From: Sphingomonas sp.
GTDB lineage: Bacteria > Pseudomonadota > Alphaproteobacteria > Sphingomonadales > Sphingomonadaceae
Assembly: GCA_013812805.1 (NCBI GenBank)
Contig: JACCSV010000234.1
Location: forward strand, 1 to 9,529
DNA length: 9,529 nucleotides
Reading direction: 5' to 3'
Shown: one piece after another, positions 1 to 6,060 of the stretch
Numbering within the stretch: the first letter of the stretch is position 1
How the letters are laid out: each line of letters starts with the position of its first letter
Translations under genes and position numbers: made by a program
Notes under the pieces: model-generated
The model's database searches: none
Seen by the model: the letters and a program-made list of their open reading frames with translations, nothing else
What the model was told of the DNA's origin: nothing

Positions 1-1
1 A

Positions 2-73
2 CCCGGGGCGCAGGCCGACGACAGCCTGCTGGTCGAGGCCGAGGCTCTCGCCAACGAGGCGATGCGGGACTGA
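2..73 (+). CDS. C-terminal tail of an unidentified protein (partial)
   Basis: An open frame enters from the left edge and ends at TGA 71-73. It encodes 23 residues with an acidic, alanine-rich helical character (…LVEAEALANEAMRD at the end). Codon third positions are mostly G/C, as in the real genes nearby, which supports coding. The fragment is too short to assign a family or function. It ends 48 nt before the preferred start of the lipoprotein gene on the same strand, so it could be the preceding member of the same transcription unit. Confidence 0.5.
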   Translation, partial: PGAQADDSLLVEAEALANEAMRD

Positions 74-121
74 CGATTTGGCGGTTGCCACGCGGCGCGG
101 CAGGTGCGAATCTGCGCGACG

Positions 122-403
122 ATGAAAACTTGCGCTGCTCTTGCATTGGCTTTGCTGCTGTCCGGCTGCGCAATCGGCACGATTGCAAGCACGGCCGTCG
201 ATGTCGTGACCTTGCCGGTCAAGGTCGTCTCAAAGACCGTCGATCTGGCGACCACCAGCCAGGCCGAAGCCGACCAGAAGCGCGGGCGCGAGCTTCGCAA
301 GCAGGACGAACAGCGGGCGCGGGAAGCGCGCCAGCTGGCCGACCGTTGCCGGGCCGGGCGGGCGCTGCCGACCGATGATTGCGGCACGGTCCAGCGCCGC
401 TAA
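122..403 (+). CDS. Small putative lipoprotein
   Basis: This 93-residue protein opens with a lipoprotein signal: a Lys at position 2, a short Ala/Leu core and the lipobox LSGC, placing the lipidated Cys at residue 16. A valine/threonine-rich stretch follows (about 22-45), then a strongly charged Arg/Glu/Gln/Lys segment (about 48-75) that looks helical, and a short tail with two cysteines. The family is unknown to me. I chose ATG 122 because the signal peptide then starts in the usual way; a GTG at 104 in the same frame would add six residues (MRICAT) before it. No clear Shine-Dalgarno is seen for either start. The stop TAA directly abuts the GTG start of the exonuclease gene. It is probably anchored to the inner or outer membrane facing the periplasm; the role is unknown. 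Confidence 0.75.
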   Translation: MKTCAALALALLLSGCAIGTIASTAVDVVTLPVKVVSKTVDLATTSQAEADQKRGRELRKQDEQRAREARQLADRCRAGRALPTDDCGTVQRR

Positions 404-853
404 GTGCGCTACTTCCTCGACACCGAGTTCAACGGGGTGGGCGGTGCGTTGCTCAGCCTCGCGCTGGTCCCGGACGACGGCGAAGAACTGTACCTGACGC
501 TGCACACCGATGACCCGATCGTCGAATGGGTCGAGCGGCACGTCATCCCCTATCTCGACGCGGTACCCGAGCAGCTGCAATGCCCGAGGCTGCGACGCGC
601 CGACGCAGTGCATGAACTATGGCGCTATCTGCACAACGACGGCGACGTTCTGATCGTCGCCGACTGGCCCGAGGATGTCGCCCAATTCTGCAACCTGATG
701 ATCACCGGGCCAGGGGATATGGTCGACCTGCGCGAACTCTCGTTCCGGGTGCATTCGCTGCCCGGCTTCAGCACCGCCGCCAACAGCAAGGTGCCGCACA
801 ACGCGCTTCACGATGCGCGTTCGCTGAGAGACCATATTCTCAGCTTGGAATAG
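404..853 (+). CDS. DEDDh 3'-5' exoribonuclease, Rv2179c-like
   Basis: This 149-residue protein is a compact RNase H-fold exonuclease. The DEDDh catalytic signature is visible: D6 and E8 in FLDTEFNG, D87 in VADW, and H132-x-A-x-x-D137 in PHNALHDARS near the C-terminus. This arrangement and the short length match the mycobacterial Rv2179c family of 3' exoribonucleases acting on single-stranded 3' overhangs. The activity on RNA is known for the family and inferred here. The start is GTG 404, immediately after the lipoprotein stop, so translation is probably coupled. The pdeM gene follows after a 21-27 nt gap on the same strand. The protein should be cytoplasmic. A DNA substrate cannot be excluded from sequence alone. 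Confidence 0.85.
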   Translation: MRYFLDTEFNGVGGALLSLALVPDDGEELYLTLHTDDPIVEWVERHVIPYLDAVPEQLQCPRLRRADAVHELWRYLHNDGDVLIVADWPEDVAQFCNLMITGPGDMVDLRELSFRVHSLPGFSTAANSKVPHNALHDARSLRDHILSLE

Positions 854-880
854 CCGCGACTTTGGGACTAAGCGTTGCCG

Positions 881-1543
881 ATGGTTCCCTTTTCGTTCGC
901 AGGTGAAACGTTCGTCCCCTCGGGTGACGGCGCGCTGTTCTGGCCCGAGCGCCAGGCGCTGCTGGTCGCCGACCTCCACCTTGAGAAAGCGAGTTGGTTC
1001 GCGCGGCTCGGCCAATTGCTGCCGCCCTACGATTCGCACGCGACGCTGACCGCGGTCGCGGCGGAACTGGCGCGGACCGGCGCCCGGCGGCTGTATTGCC
1101 TGGGCGACAGCTTCCACGACCGCTTCGGCTGCGACCGCCTTCCCGAGCAGTCGCGCGCGCTGCTCACCGCGATGACCGCTGCGGTCGACTGGACCTGGAT
1201 CATCGGCAATCACGATCCGGACTTCGCCGACCATTGCGGCGGGACGATCGTTGAAGAGGTCGAGCTTGGCGGGATCGTCCTGCGCCACGAAGCAGTGCGC
1301 GACGAAAGCCGTCCCGAAATCTCCGGCCATTTCCACCCGAAAGTGCGGCTCAGCGTCAAAGGCCGGCGCGTGTCGCGGCGCTGTTTCGTGGCCTCGGCGA
1401 CCAAGATCATCATGCCGGCGTTCGGCGCCCTTACCGGCGGGCTCGACGCCAACCATCCCGAGATCGCGCGGCACCTCGGAGCCCAAGCTCAGGCCCTGGT
1501 GCCGGTCGCCGACCGGTTGCTGCGCTTCCCGCTCGCCGCCTAG
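881..1543 (+). CDS. pdeM: Ligase-associated DNA damage response endonuclease PdeM
   Basis: This 220-residue calcineurin-like phosphoesterase carries the full two-metal site: D31 and H33 (ADLHLEK), D76 (LGDSFHD), N110-H111-D112 (IGNHD), H136 (LRHEA) and H150/H152 (SGHFHP). The segments LVADLHLEKASWF, LLPPYDS and the C-terminal MPAFGALTGGLD are typical of PdeM. This family is usually encoded with an ATP-dependent DNA ligase, an Lhr-type helicase and a nuclease. A metal-dependent nuclease role in DNA repair follows from the family and is not shown here. The start is ambiguous: ATG 881 is the conventional choice, but TTG 875 lies 7 nt after a GGGA (864-867) and would add Met-Pro. The stop TAG 1541-1543 shares CTAG with the stop of the convergent minus-strand gene. 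Confidence 0.9.
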   Translation: MVPFSFAGETFVPSGDGALFWPERQALLVADLHLEKASWFARLGQLLPPYDSHATLTAVAAELARTGARRLYCLGDSFHDRFGCDRLPEQSRALLTAMTAAVDWTWIIGNHDPDFADHCGGTIVEEVELGGIVLRHEAVRDESRPEISGHFHPKVRLSVKGRRVSRRCFVASATKIIMPAFGALTGGLDANHPEIARHLGAQAQALVPVADRLLRFPLAA

Positions 1544-1788
1544 TCCGACTTCAGCTCGATCGCCATCGCCCCGGTCGGCGACAACAGCAGCCGTGCCGTC
1601 GCCGGCCTCGGCTTGCCGAAAGTGGCGGCCTGAAGCTCGTTGCGGGCGGCGTGGCGGTCGAATTCGACGCCTTGCCGTTCCGAAGCCTGCTGCAGGCGGT
1701 CGAGGTGCTGGTCGAGGTCGAGGATCCCCTCTTCGGGATCGAAGCGCATCACCTCTTCCAGGTCGTGGGGCTTGTCCGGGTCGGTCAT
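1540..1788 (-). CDS. Truncated class IV aminotransferase-like protein (PabC-type N-terminal segment)
   Basis: An 82-residue protein reads from ATG 1788 to TAG 1540. From about residue 11 it resembles the start of the class IV aminotransferase (aminodeoxychorismate lyase-like) domain fused to PabB in sphingomonads: LEEVMRFDPEEG, then a helix with HLDRL, then FDRHAARNELQAATF and a strand RLLLSPTGAMAIE. Full domains run to about 190-200 residues. The C-terminal part with the PLP-binding lysine is absent, so aminotransferase or lyase activity is not expected. A strong AGGGGAAGG precedes the ATG, and third codon positions are G/C-biased throughout, so the reading frame looks maintained. It could be a translated remnant of a pabB/pabC gene or a repurposed small protein. 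The similarity is from memory, not from an alignment. It is divergent from the dipeptidase gene and convergent with pdeM. Confidence 0.65.
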   Translation of the reverse strand: MTDPDKPHDLEEVMRFDPEEGILDLDQHLDRLQQASERQGVEFDRHAARNELQAATFGKPRPATARLLLSPTGAMAIELKSD

Positions 1789-1790
1789 CG

Positions 1791-1799
1791 CCTTCCCCT
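1791..1799 (-). promoter_or_regulatory. Strong ribosome binding site of the 82-residue protein
   Basis: Read on the minus strand this is AGGGGAAGG, ending 2 nt before ATG 1788; the inner AGGGGA is spaced 5 nt from it. It is one of the best Shine-Dalgarno matches in the window and fixes the start at 1788, although the frame stays open far upstream on this strand as an antisense shadow of the dipeptidase gene. Confidence 0.6.
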
Positions 1800-1828
1800 G
1801 TTGCGGGCGATTGGGCCAAGCACAAGCC

Positions 1829-1845
1829 CCGCGATTGCGTCGCGG
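1829..1845. repeat. Inverted repeat in a divergent intergenic region
   Basis: CCGCGA (1829-1834) and TCGCGG (1840-1845) form a perfect 6-bp inverted repeat around TTGCG. It lies in the 75-bp gap between two divergent starts (1788 on minus, 1864 on plus). It could be an operator or a transcript hairpin. In a GC-rich genome a 6-bp repeat is not strong evidence. No convincing -35/-10 pair was found in this gap on either strand. Confidence 0.3.
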
Positions 1846-1863
1846 CCAACGGCTCCGTAGATC

Positions 1864-3132
1864 ATGACGATGCACTCCAAAGCCATCCTCGCGCTGCTGC
1901 TTGCAGCAACCAGCTTCACCACTGCCGCGCCGGCGCAGCAGATCGACTCCCGCACCCAGGCGCGAATCGACCGTATCCTCAAGCGCACGCCGCTGATCGA
2001 CGGCCACAACGATCTGCCCTGGGCGCTTCGCGAGGATCATGGGCTCAACGTCGAGGGCCTTGAAAGCGGCACCGACCGGCGCACCGTTCCCTTGATGACC
2101 GACATGACCCGAATGCGCGCCGGCCGCGTCGGTGGGCAGTTCTGGTCGGTCTACATCAGCGGCACGCTGGTCGGCGACGAGGCAATCCGAGTGACGCTCG
2201 AGCAGATCGACACGGCCCGCCGGCTCATCGATCGCTATCCCGAGCATCTCCAGTTCGCTTTGTCGGCGGACGATCTGGTGCGCATCCATCGCGCCGGCAA
2301 GATCGGCTCGACCCTGGGCGTGGAGGGCGGGCGCCAGATCGGGGGGTCGCTGGCGGCGCTTCGCCAATTCTACAACCTTGGCGTGCGCTACATGACGCTT
2401 ACCCACAACCAGACCACCGAGTGGGCGGACAGCGCCACCGACGAGGCCAAGCACGGCGGCCTCAGCCCGGTCGGCGTCGAGGTGGTGAGGGAGATGAACC
2501 GGCTGGGGATGCTGGTCGACCTCAGCCATGTGTCGGCGGCCACCGCGCTGGATGCGATCGCCGCCAGCCGGGCGCCGGTGATCTTTTCCCACTCCGACGT
2601 TTATGCGCTGAACCCGCATCCTCGTAACGTCCCGGACGAAGTGCTCAGGCAGCTTCCGCGCAACGGCGGCGTGGTGATGATCACCTTCGTTCCACAATTT
2701 CTTTCCGCACAGTCGTGGGAGCGAGGCCGCAACCGTACCGCGGAAGAAGCCCGGCTTAAGGCGCTTTACTCGTACAGCAAGGCGCGGGTCGATGCGGCGC
2801 TCAAGGCCTGGGATTCGGCCAATCCGGCGCCGCCGGTGAACGTTCCCAAAGTAGCCGACCATATCGAGCACGTCGTGCGCATCGCCGGCCACGACCATGT
2901 CGGGATCGGCGGCGACCTCGACGGAATCAGCTCGACGGTGGTTGGCCTTGGCGGCGCCGAGGGCTACCCATTGCTGTTCGCCGAGCTGATCCGCCGCGGC
3001 TGGAGCGACTCCAACCTCGCCAAGCTTGCCGGCGGCAACGTGCTCCGAGCGATGCGCGCCGCCGAGCAGGTCGCGGCATCGACGTCCCGCCAGCCGGTGC
3101 CGGTGGCGCTTTCCACCCAAGGACCCCGCTGA
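1864..3132 (+). CDS. Membrane dipeptidase, peptidase family M19, exported
   Basis: This 422-residue protein starts with a signal peptide (hydrophobic core about 8-20, likely cleavage near AAPA-QQ, residues 21-26). A renal-dipeptidase TIM barrel follows. The expected zinc ligands are all visible: H48 and D50 (DGHNDLPW), bridging E154 (GVEGG), H222 (LSHVS), H243 (FSHSD) and D351 (GIGGDLDG). The 21-residue distance between H222 and H243 equals that in human DPEP1. The family hydrolyses dipeptides, often tolerating D-residues at the C-terminal side. The exported enzyme should act in the periplasm or at the envelope. The start is ATG 1864; a second in-frame ATG at 1870 is possible and no clear Shine-Dalgarno separates them. 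The TGA shares one base with the next ATG (TGATG), so the S9 peptidase gene is probably translated by coupling. Confidence 0.93.
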   Translation: MTMHSKAILALLLAATSFTTAAPAQQIDSRTQARIDRILKRTPLIDGHNDLPWALREDHGLNVEGLESGTDRRTVPLMTDMTRMRAGRVGGQFWSVYISGTLVGDEAIRVTLEQIDTARRLIDRYPEHLQFALSADDLVRIHRAGKIGSTLGVEGGRQIGGSLAALRQFYNLGVRYMTLTHNQTTEWADSATDEAKHGGLSPVGVEVVREMNRLGMLVDLSHVSAATALDAIAASRAPVIFSHSDVYALNPHPRNVPDEVLRQLPRNGGVVMITFVPQFLSAQSWERGRNRTAEEARLKALYSYSKARVDAALKAWDSANPAPPVNVPKVADHIEHVVRIAGHDHVGIGGDLDGISSTVVGLGGAEGYPLLFAELIRRGWSDSNLAKLAGGNVLRAMRAAEQVAASTSRQPVPVALSTQGPR

Positions 3133-5051
3133 TGCGTAACTCCCTTTGCCTGGTCGCTTCGGTATTCGCCGCGATTGCCGCTCCTGCCGGGGCGCAAGTC
3201 CCGAAGCCGGCCGCGCTCGTCGGCGATGGGATTCCGGCTGTTCCGGACGAACTTGGGGCAGCCAGCCGGCCATATATGGAATTCCGCGGCGCCGGTTTCG
3301 CGGGCTGGAACTCGGCCGACCGTTCGATGCTCATCAACACTCGCTTCGGCAACGTCTCGCAGCTGCACACGGTCGCCGCTCCACTCGCCATGCGCCGCCA
3401 GATCAGCTTCGAAGTCGAGCCCTTAGGTGGGCGCTGGTCTCCGTCGGGCGACACGCTGGTGGTCACCAAGGACCGGGGCGGCGATGAATTCTACCAGCTC
3501 TACACGCTCGGCCAGGGCCGACTTCGCCTCGTTACCGACGGCAAGAGCCGCAACTCTTTGGGAAGCTGGAGCAAGGACAGCCGCCTGGTCGGCTATTCCT
3601 CGACCCGCCGCAACGGCACGGATACCGACCTCTACGTCGTCGATCCACGCAATCCCAAGTCGGACCGGCTCGTCGCTAGAGTGAACGGCGGCGGCTGGAA
3701 CTTCGCCGATTTTGCGCCGGGCGCCACCCGCGCGGCGGTGATCAACTATCAGTCGATCACCAACTCGGACCCCTATATCCTCGATGTCGCGAGCGGCCGA
3801 CTGACGCCGATCGGCGATCATTCGAAGGACATCTCCTACGGCGACGGCGAATTCGCGGCCGATGGCACTTTATGGGTCACCTCGGACCAAGGTTCGGATG
3901 TGCTCCGCCTCGGCACGCTGGACACGCGCACCGGCGCCTTCCGTCCGGTCGGGCCGCGCAGCCGCTGGGAGGTCGAGGAATTCGAGATCAGCGACGATGG
4001 CCGGACCATTGCTTTCACGCTGAACGAAGCCGGCAGCAGCAAGCTGATGTTGCTCGACGTCGCCAGCGGGACGACTCGCGAGGCCGTCGGGCTTCCGGCC
4101 GGCCAGGTCTACAGCCTCGATTTCGCGCCCTGGGGCCAGCTCGGCTTTGCGATGACCTCGGCGAAGAGCCCGAGCGACGCATATTCGCTTGACCCCACCA
4201 ACCTCAAGGTCACCCGCTGGACCCAAAGTGAAACCGGCGGGCTCGATGCCAGCGCCAATGTCGAGCCCGAACTGGTGGAAGTGAAGAGTTTTGACGGCGA
4301 GGCGATTTCGGGCTTCCTTTACCGCCCCGACCCGCGCCGTTTCCCCGGCAAGCGCCCGCTGATCGTCAACATCCACGGCGGTCCGGAAGGACAGTCACGG
4401 CCCGGCTTTCTCGGCCGCAACAACTACTTGATCAACGAACTCGGCGTCGCGATCTTCTTCCCCAACGTCCGCGGCTCGTCAGGCTATGGCAAGCGCTTCG
4501 TCGCCCTGGATAATGGACCTTCGCTTCGGGAAAACAGCGTCCGGGACATCGGCGCCTTCCTCACCCGCTTCCGCACCCATCCGGCCATCGACGCCAACCG
4601 CCTGGCCGTGACGGGCGGAAGCTACGGCGGCTACATGTGCTACGCCTCGGCGATCATGTACCCGGACGCGTTCAAGGGCGCGCTGTGCAACGTCGCCATC
4701 TCCAACTTCGTCACCTTCCTAGAGAACACCCAAAGCTATCGCCGGGACCTTCGCCGCGTCGAATATGGCGACGAACGCGACCCGGCGCAGCGTGCCAAGC
4801 TGATGGAAATCTCGCCACTGCGCCGAATCTCCGAGATTCGCGCGCCGCTGTTCGTCGTCCAGGGCGCCAACGACCCGCGGGTGCCGGCGTCCGAGGCCGA
4901 GCAGATCGTCAAGGCGGTCCGGAGCAACGGCCAGGACGTCTGGTACCTGCTCGGCGAGAACGAGGGCCACGGCTTCGGCAAGAAAGAGAATGTGGATTAT
5001 CTGTTCTGGACGACGATGATGTTCTGGCAGAGGAATTTGCTCGCCAAATGA
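3132..5051 (+). CDS. S9 family peptidase (prolyl oligopeptidase family), exported
   Basis: This 639-residue protein has a signal peptide (about 1-21, ending PAGA-Q), a beta-propeller region with repeated blades (about 55-365), and a C-terminal alpha/beta-hydrolase domain (about 380-639). The catalytic triad is S497 in GGSYGGY, D581 in QGANDPRVP and H613 in NEGHGF; the oxyanion-side motif NIHGGPEG is at 413-420. This is the architecture of S9 dipeptidyl or acyl-aminoacyl peptidases, which cleave short peptides after Pro or other residues. The exact specificity cannot be read from the sequence. It overlaps the M19 dipeptidase stop by 1 nt and the next gene by 4 nt (ATGA). An exported oligopeptidase feeding an exported dipeptidase makes sense for peptide scavenging; that pairing is inferred. 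Confidence 0.93.
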   Translation: MRNSLCLVASVFAAIAAPAGAQVPKPAALVGDGIPAVPDELGAASRPYMEFRGAGFAGWNSADRSMLINTRFGNVSQLHTVAAPLAMRRQISFEVEPLGGRWSPSGDTLVVTKDRGGDEFYQLYTLGQGRLRLVTDGKSRNSLGSWSKDSRLVGYSSTRRNGTDTDLYVVDPRNPKSDRLVARVNGGGWNFADFAPGATRAAVINYQSITNSDPYILDVASGRLTPIGDHSKDISYGDGEFAADGTLWVTSDQGSDVLRLGTLDTRTGAFRPVGPRSRWEVEEFEISDDGRTIAFTLNEAGSSKLMLLDVASGTTREAVGLPAGQVYSLDFAPWGQLGFAMTSAKSPSDAYSLDPTNLKVTRWTQSETGGLDASANVEPELVEVKSFDGEAISGFLYRPDPRRFPGKRPLIVNIHGGPEGQSRPGFLGRNNYLINELGVAIFFPNVRGSSGYGKRFVALDNGPSLRENSVRDIGAFLTRFRTHPAIDANRLAVTGGSYGGYMCYASAIMYPDAFKGALCNVAISNFVTFLENTQSYRRDLRRVEYGDERDPAQRAKLMEISPLRRISEIRAPLFVVQGANDPRVPASEAEQIVKAVRSNGQDVWYLLGENEGHGFGKKENVDYLFWTTMMFWQRNLLAK

Positions 5052-5710
5052 CGCAAGTCCCTCCGCTTCGCGCCGCAATTACGCCAGTCACCCCGCTGCA
5101 GCAGAATTGCACCCTGCTGTGGTGCACGCAGACGATGCGCGGGGCTTTCGTCGACCCGGGCGGCGAGCTGCCGCGCCTCAAGGCGGTTGCCGAGCAGGCC
5201 GGTGTCACCATCGAGAAGATCCTGCTGACGCACGGCCACATCGACCATTGCGGCGAAGCGGGAGTGCTGGCGAAGGACCTCGGCGTTCCCGTAGAAGGCC
5301 CGCACGAGGCGGACCGCTTCTGGATTTCCCGGCTCGAGGACGACGGGCGCCGCTGGGGCCTGCGCGGCGAGCCGTTCGAGCCCGACCGCTGGCTCGACGA
5401 GGGCGACACGGTCACCGTCGGCAACCTGACGCTCGACGTGCACCATTGTCCGGGCCACACGCCCGGGCACATCGTTTTCCACCACCCGGACTCAAAGGTG
5501 GCGATCGTCGGCGACGTGCTGTTCAAGGGCTCGATCGGGCGCTGGGACTTTCCGCTGGGCAATTTCCAGCAGCTCGTGGACTCGATCACCAATCGGTTGT
5601 GGCCATTGGGCGACGAAACCGCGTTCATTCCCGGCCACGGGCCGATGTCGACCTTCGGGCACGAGCGAACCACCAACCCGCTGGTCGGCGACGCCGCGCT
5701 AGCCGCCTGA
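5048..5710 (+). CDS. MBL-fold metallo-hydrolase, YcbL / glyoxalase II type
   Basis: This 220-residue cytoplasmic protein has the metallo-beta-lactamase metal motif H62-x-H64-x-D66-H67 (LTHGHIDHCGE), H137 in CPGHTPGH, bridging D156 in IVGDVLF and H197 in IPGHGPMSTFG. The last motif, continuing to GHERTTNPLVGD, is characteristic of the YcbL subgroup. Salmonella YcbL is described as a type II glyoxalase hydrolysing S-lactoylglutathione; that activity is a family-based guess here. I placed the start at ATG 5048, inside the S9 stop (ATGA overlap), because the frame upstream is an out-of-frame shadow of the S9 gene and the fold begins just after this Met. It is the last gene of the M19-S9-MBL unit, though it may be functionally unrelated to the peptidases. 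Confidence 0.9.
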   Translation: MTQVPPLRAAITPVTPLQQNCTLLWCTQTMRGAFVDPGGELPRLKAVAEQAGVTIEKILLTHGHIDHCGEAGVLAKDLGVPVEGPHEADRFWISRLEDDGRRWGLRGEPFEPDRWLDEGDTVTVGNLTLDVHHCPGHTPGHIVFHHPDSKVAIVGDVLFKGSIGRWDFPLGNFQQLVDSITNRLWPLGDETAFIPGHGPMSTFGHERTTNPLVGDAALAA

Positions 5711-5715
5711 GCGCC

Positions 5716-5743
5716 TTGCGCTTGGCCGCGGTTGCGCTATAGG
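5716..5743 (+). promoter_or_regulatory. Candidate sigma-70-type promoter for rpmF-plsX-fabH
   Basis: TTGCGC (5716-5721) and TATAGG (5738-5743) are separated by 16 nt, shortly after the MBL gene stop and about 110 nt before rpmF. Alphaproteobacterial housekeeping promoters often have TTG-starting -35 boxes and CTATA-like -10 boxes. The match is partial and unsupported by other data. Confidence 0.35.
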
Positions 5744-5780
5744 AGCCGCGGTTCGCGACGATCCGGCCGCCGTCACAGGC

Positions 5781-5794
5781 ATTCCCTTCGGAAT
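5781..5794 (+). repeat. Small hairpin in the rpmF leader
   Basis: ATTCC (5781-5785) and GGAAT (5790-5794) form a perfect 5-bp stem closing a 4-nt loop CTTC. It is the first of two hairpins between the candidate promoter and rpmF. Its meaning is unknown; it may be chance. Confidence 0.35.
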
Positions 5795-5804
5795 AGCTGT
5801 TGAG

Positions 5805-5832
5805 AAAGGCGCAGATCTTCGCCATTTTTTTT
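5805..5832 (+). terminator. Intrinsic terminator-like hairpin with T8 tract upstream of rpmF
   Basis: GGCG (5808-5811) pairs with CGCC (5820-5823) around an 8-nt loop, and AAA (5805-5807) can extend the stem into the T tract with one bulged A. It is followed by eight T residues (5825-5832), rare in this GC-rich window. It may end transcripts of the M19-S9-MBL unit or act as an attenuator in the rpmF leader. The stem is short, so termination efficiency is uncertain. Confidence 0.45.
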
Positions 5833-5852
5833 GAGTTTTCAAAGGTGCCGCA

Positions 5853-6032
5853 ATGGCTGTCCCGAAAAGAAAAACCTCGCCCTCGAAGCGCAACATGCGG
5901 CGCAGCCACGATGCGCTCAAGGCCAATCCGTATCAGGAATGCGCGAATTGCGGGGAGCTGAAGCTGCCGCACAATTTGTGCCAGTCCTGTGGACACTATA
6001 ACGGCCGCGCCGTCGTCTCCGACGAGAGCTGA
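5853..6032 (+). CDS. rpmF: 50S ribosomal protein L32
   Basis: This 59-residue basic protein begins MAVPKRKTSPSKRNMRRSHD, the hallmark of bacterial L32. It has a zinc ribbon with C30-x2-C33 (ECANCGE) and C43-x2-C46 (LCQSCGHY), then the short tail typical of alphaproteobacterial L32. It is a structural component of the large ribosomal subunit. AAAGG (5841-5845) lies 7 nt before the ATG and fits a Shine-Dalgarno. The gene was found by reading the frame directly, being too short for a usual ORF cut-off. It is followed after 28 nt by plsX, the classical rpmF-plsX neighbourhood, and probably shares a transcript with it. The yceD/DUF177 gene that precedes rpmF in many bacteria is not here. Confidence 0.96.
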   Translation: MAVPKRKTSPSKRNMRRSHDALKANPYQECANCGELKLPHNLCQSCGHYNGRAVVSDES

Positions 6033-6060
6033 GCGCGCCTGAGGACAGGGGCCAGTAGCG

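Noticed and set aside
86..102. Imperfect hairpin TGCC…GGCA before the lipoprotein gene
   Set aside because: It is a 4-bp stem plus 2 bp with a mismatch and no T tract, expected by chance in GC-rich DNA.
617..1849. 410-codon minus-strand frame across the exonuclease and PdeM genes
   Set aside because: It lies antisense to two genes with intact catalytic motifs and has low-complexity Arg/Pro/Gly composition, so it is a GC-driven shadow.
1789..3273. Long minus-strand open frame (577 codons in total with the 82-residue gene) opposite the dipeptidase
   Set aside because: It is the antisense shadow of a high-GC gene: the peptide is Arg/Pro/Gly-rich without recognisable motifs, and the real dipeptidase lies on the plus strand. 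Only its last 82 codons, with their own RBS, look coding.
4637..5047. Upstream extension of the MBL hydrolase frame
   Set aside because: This part overlaps the S9 catalytic domain in another frame and reads as a shadow peptide; the fold begins right after ATG 5048.
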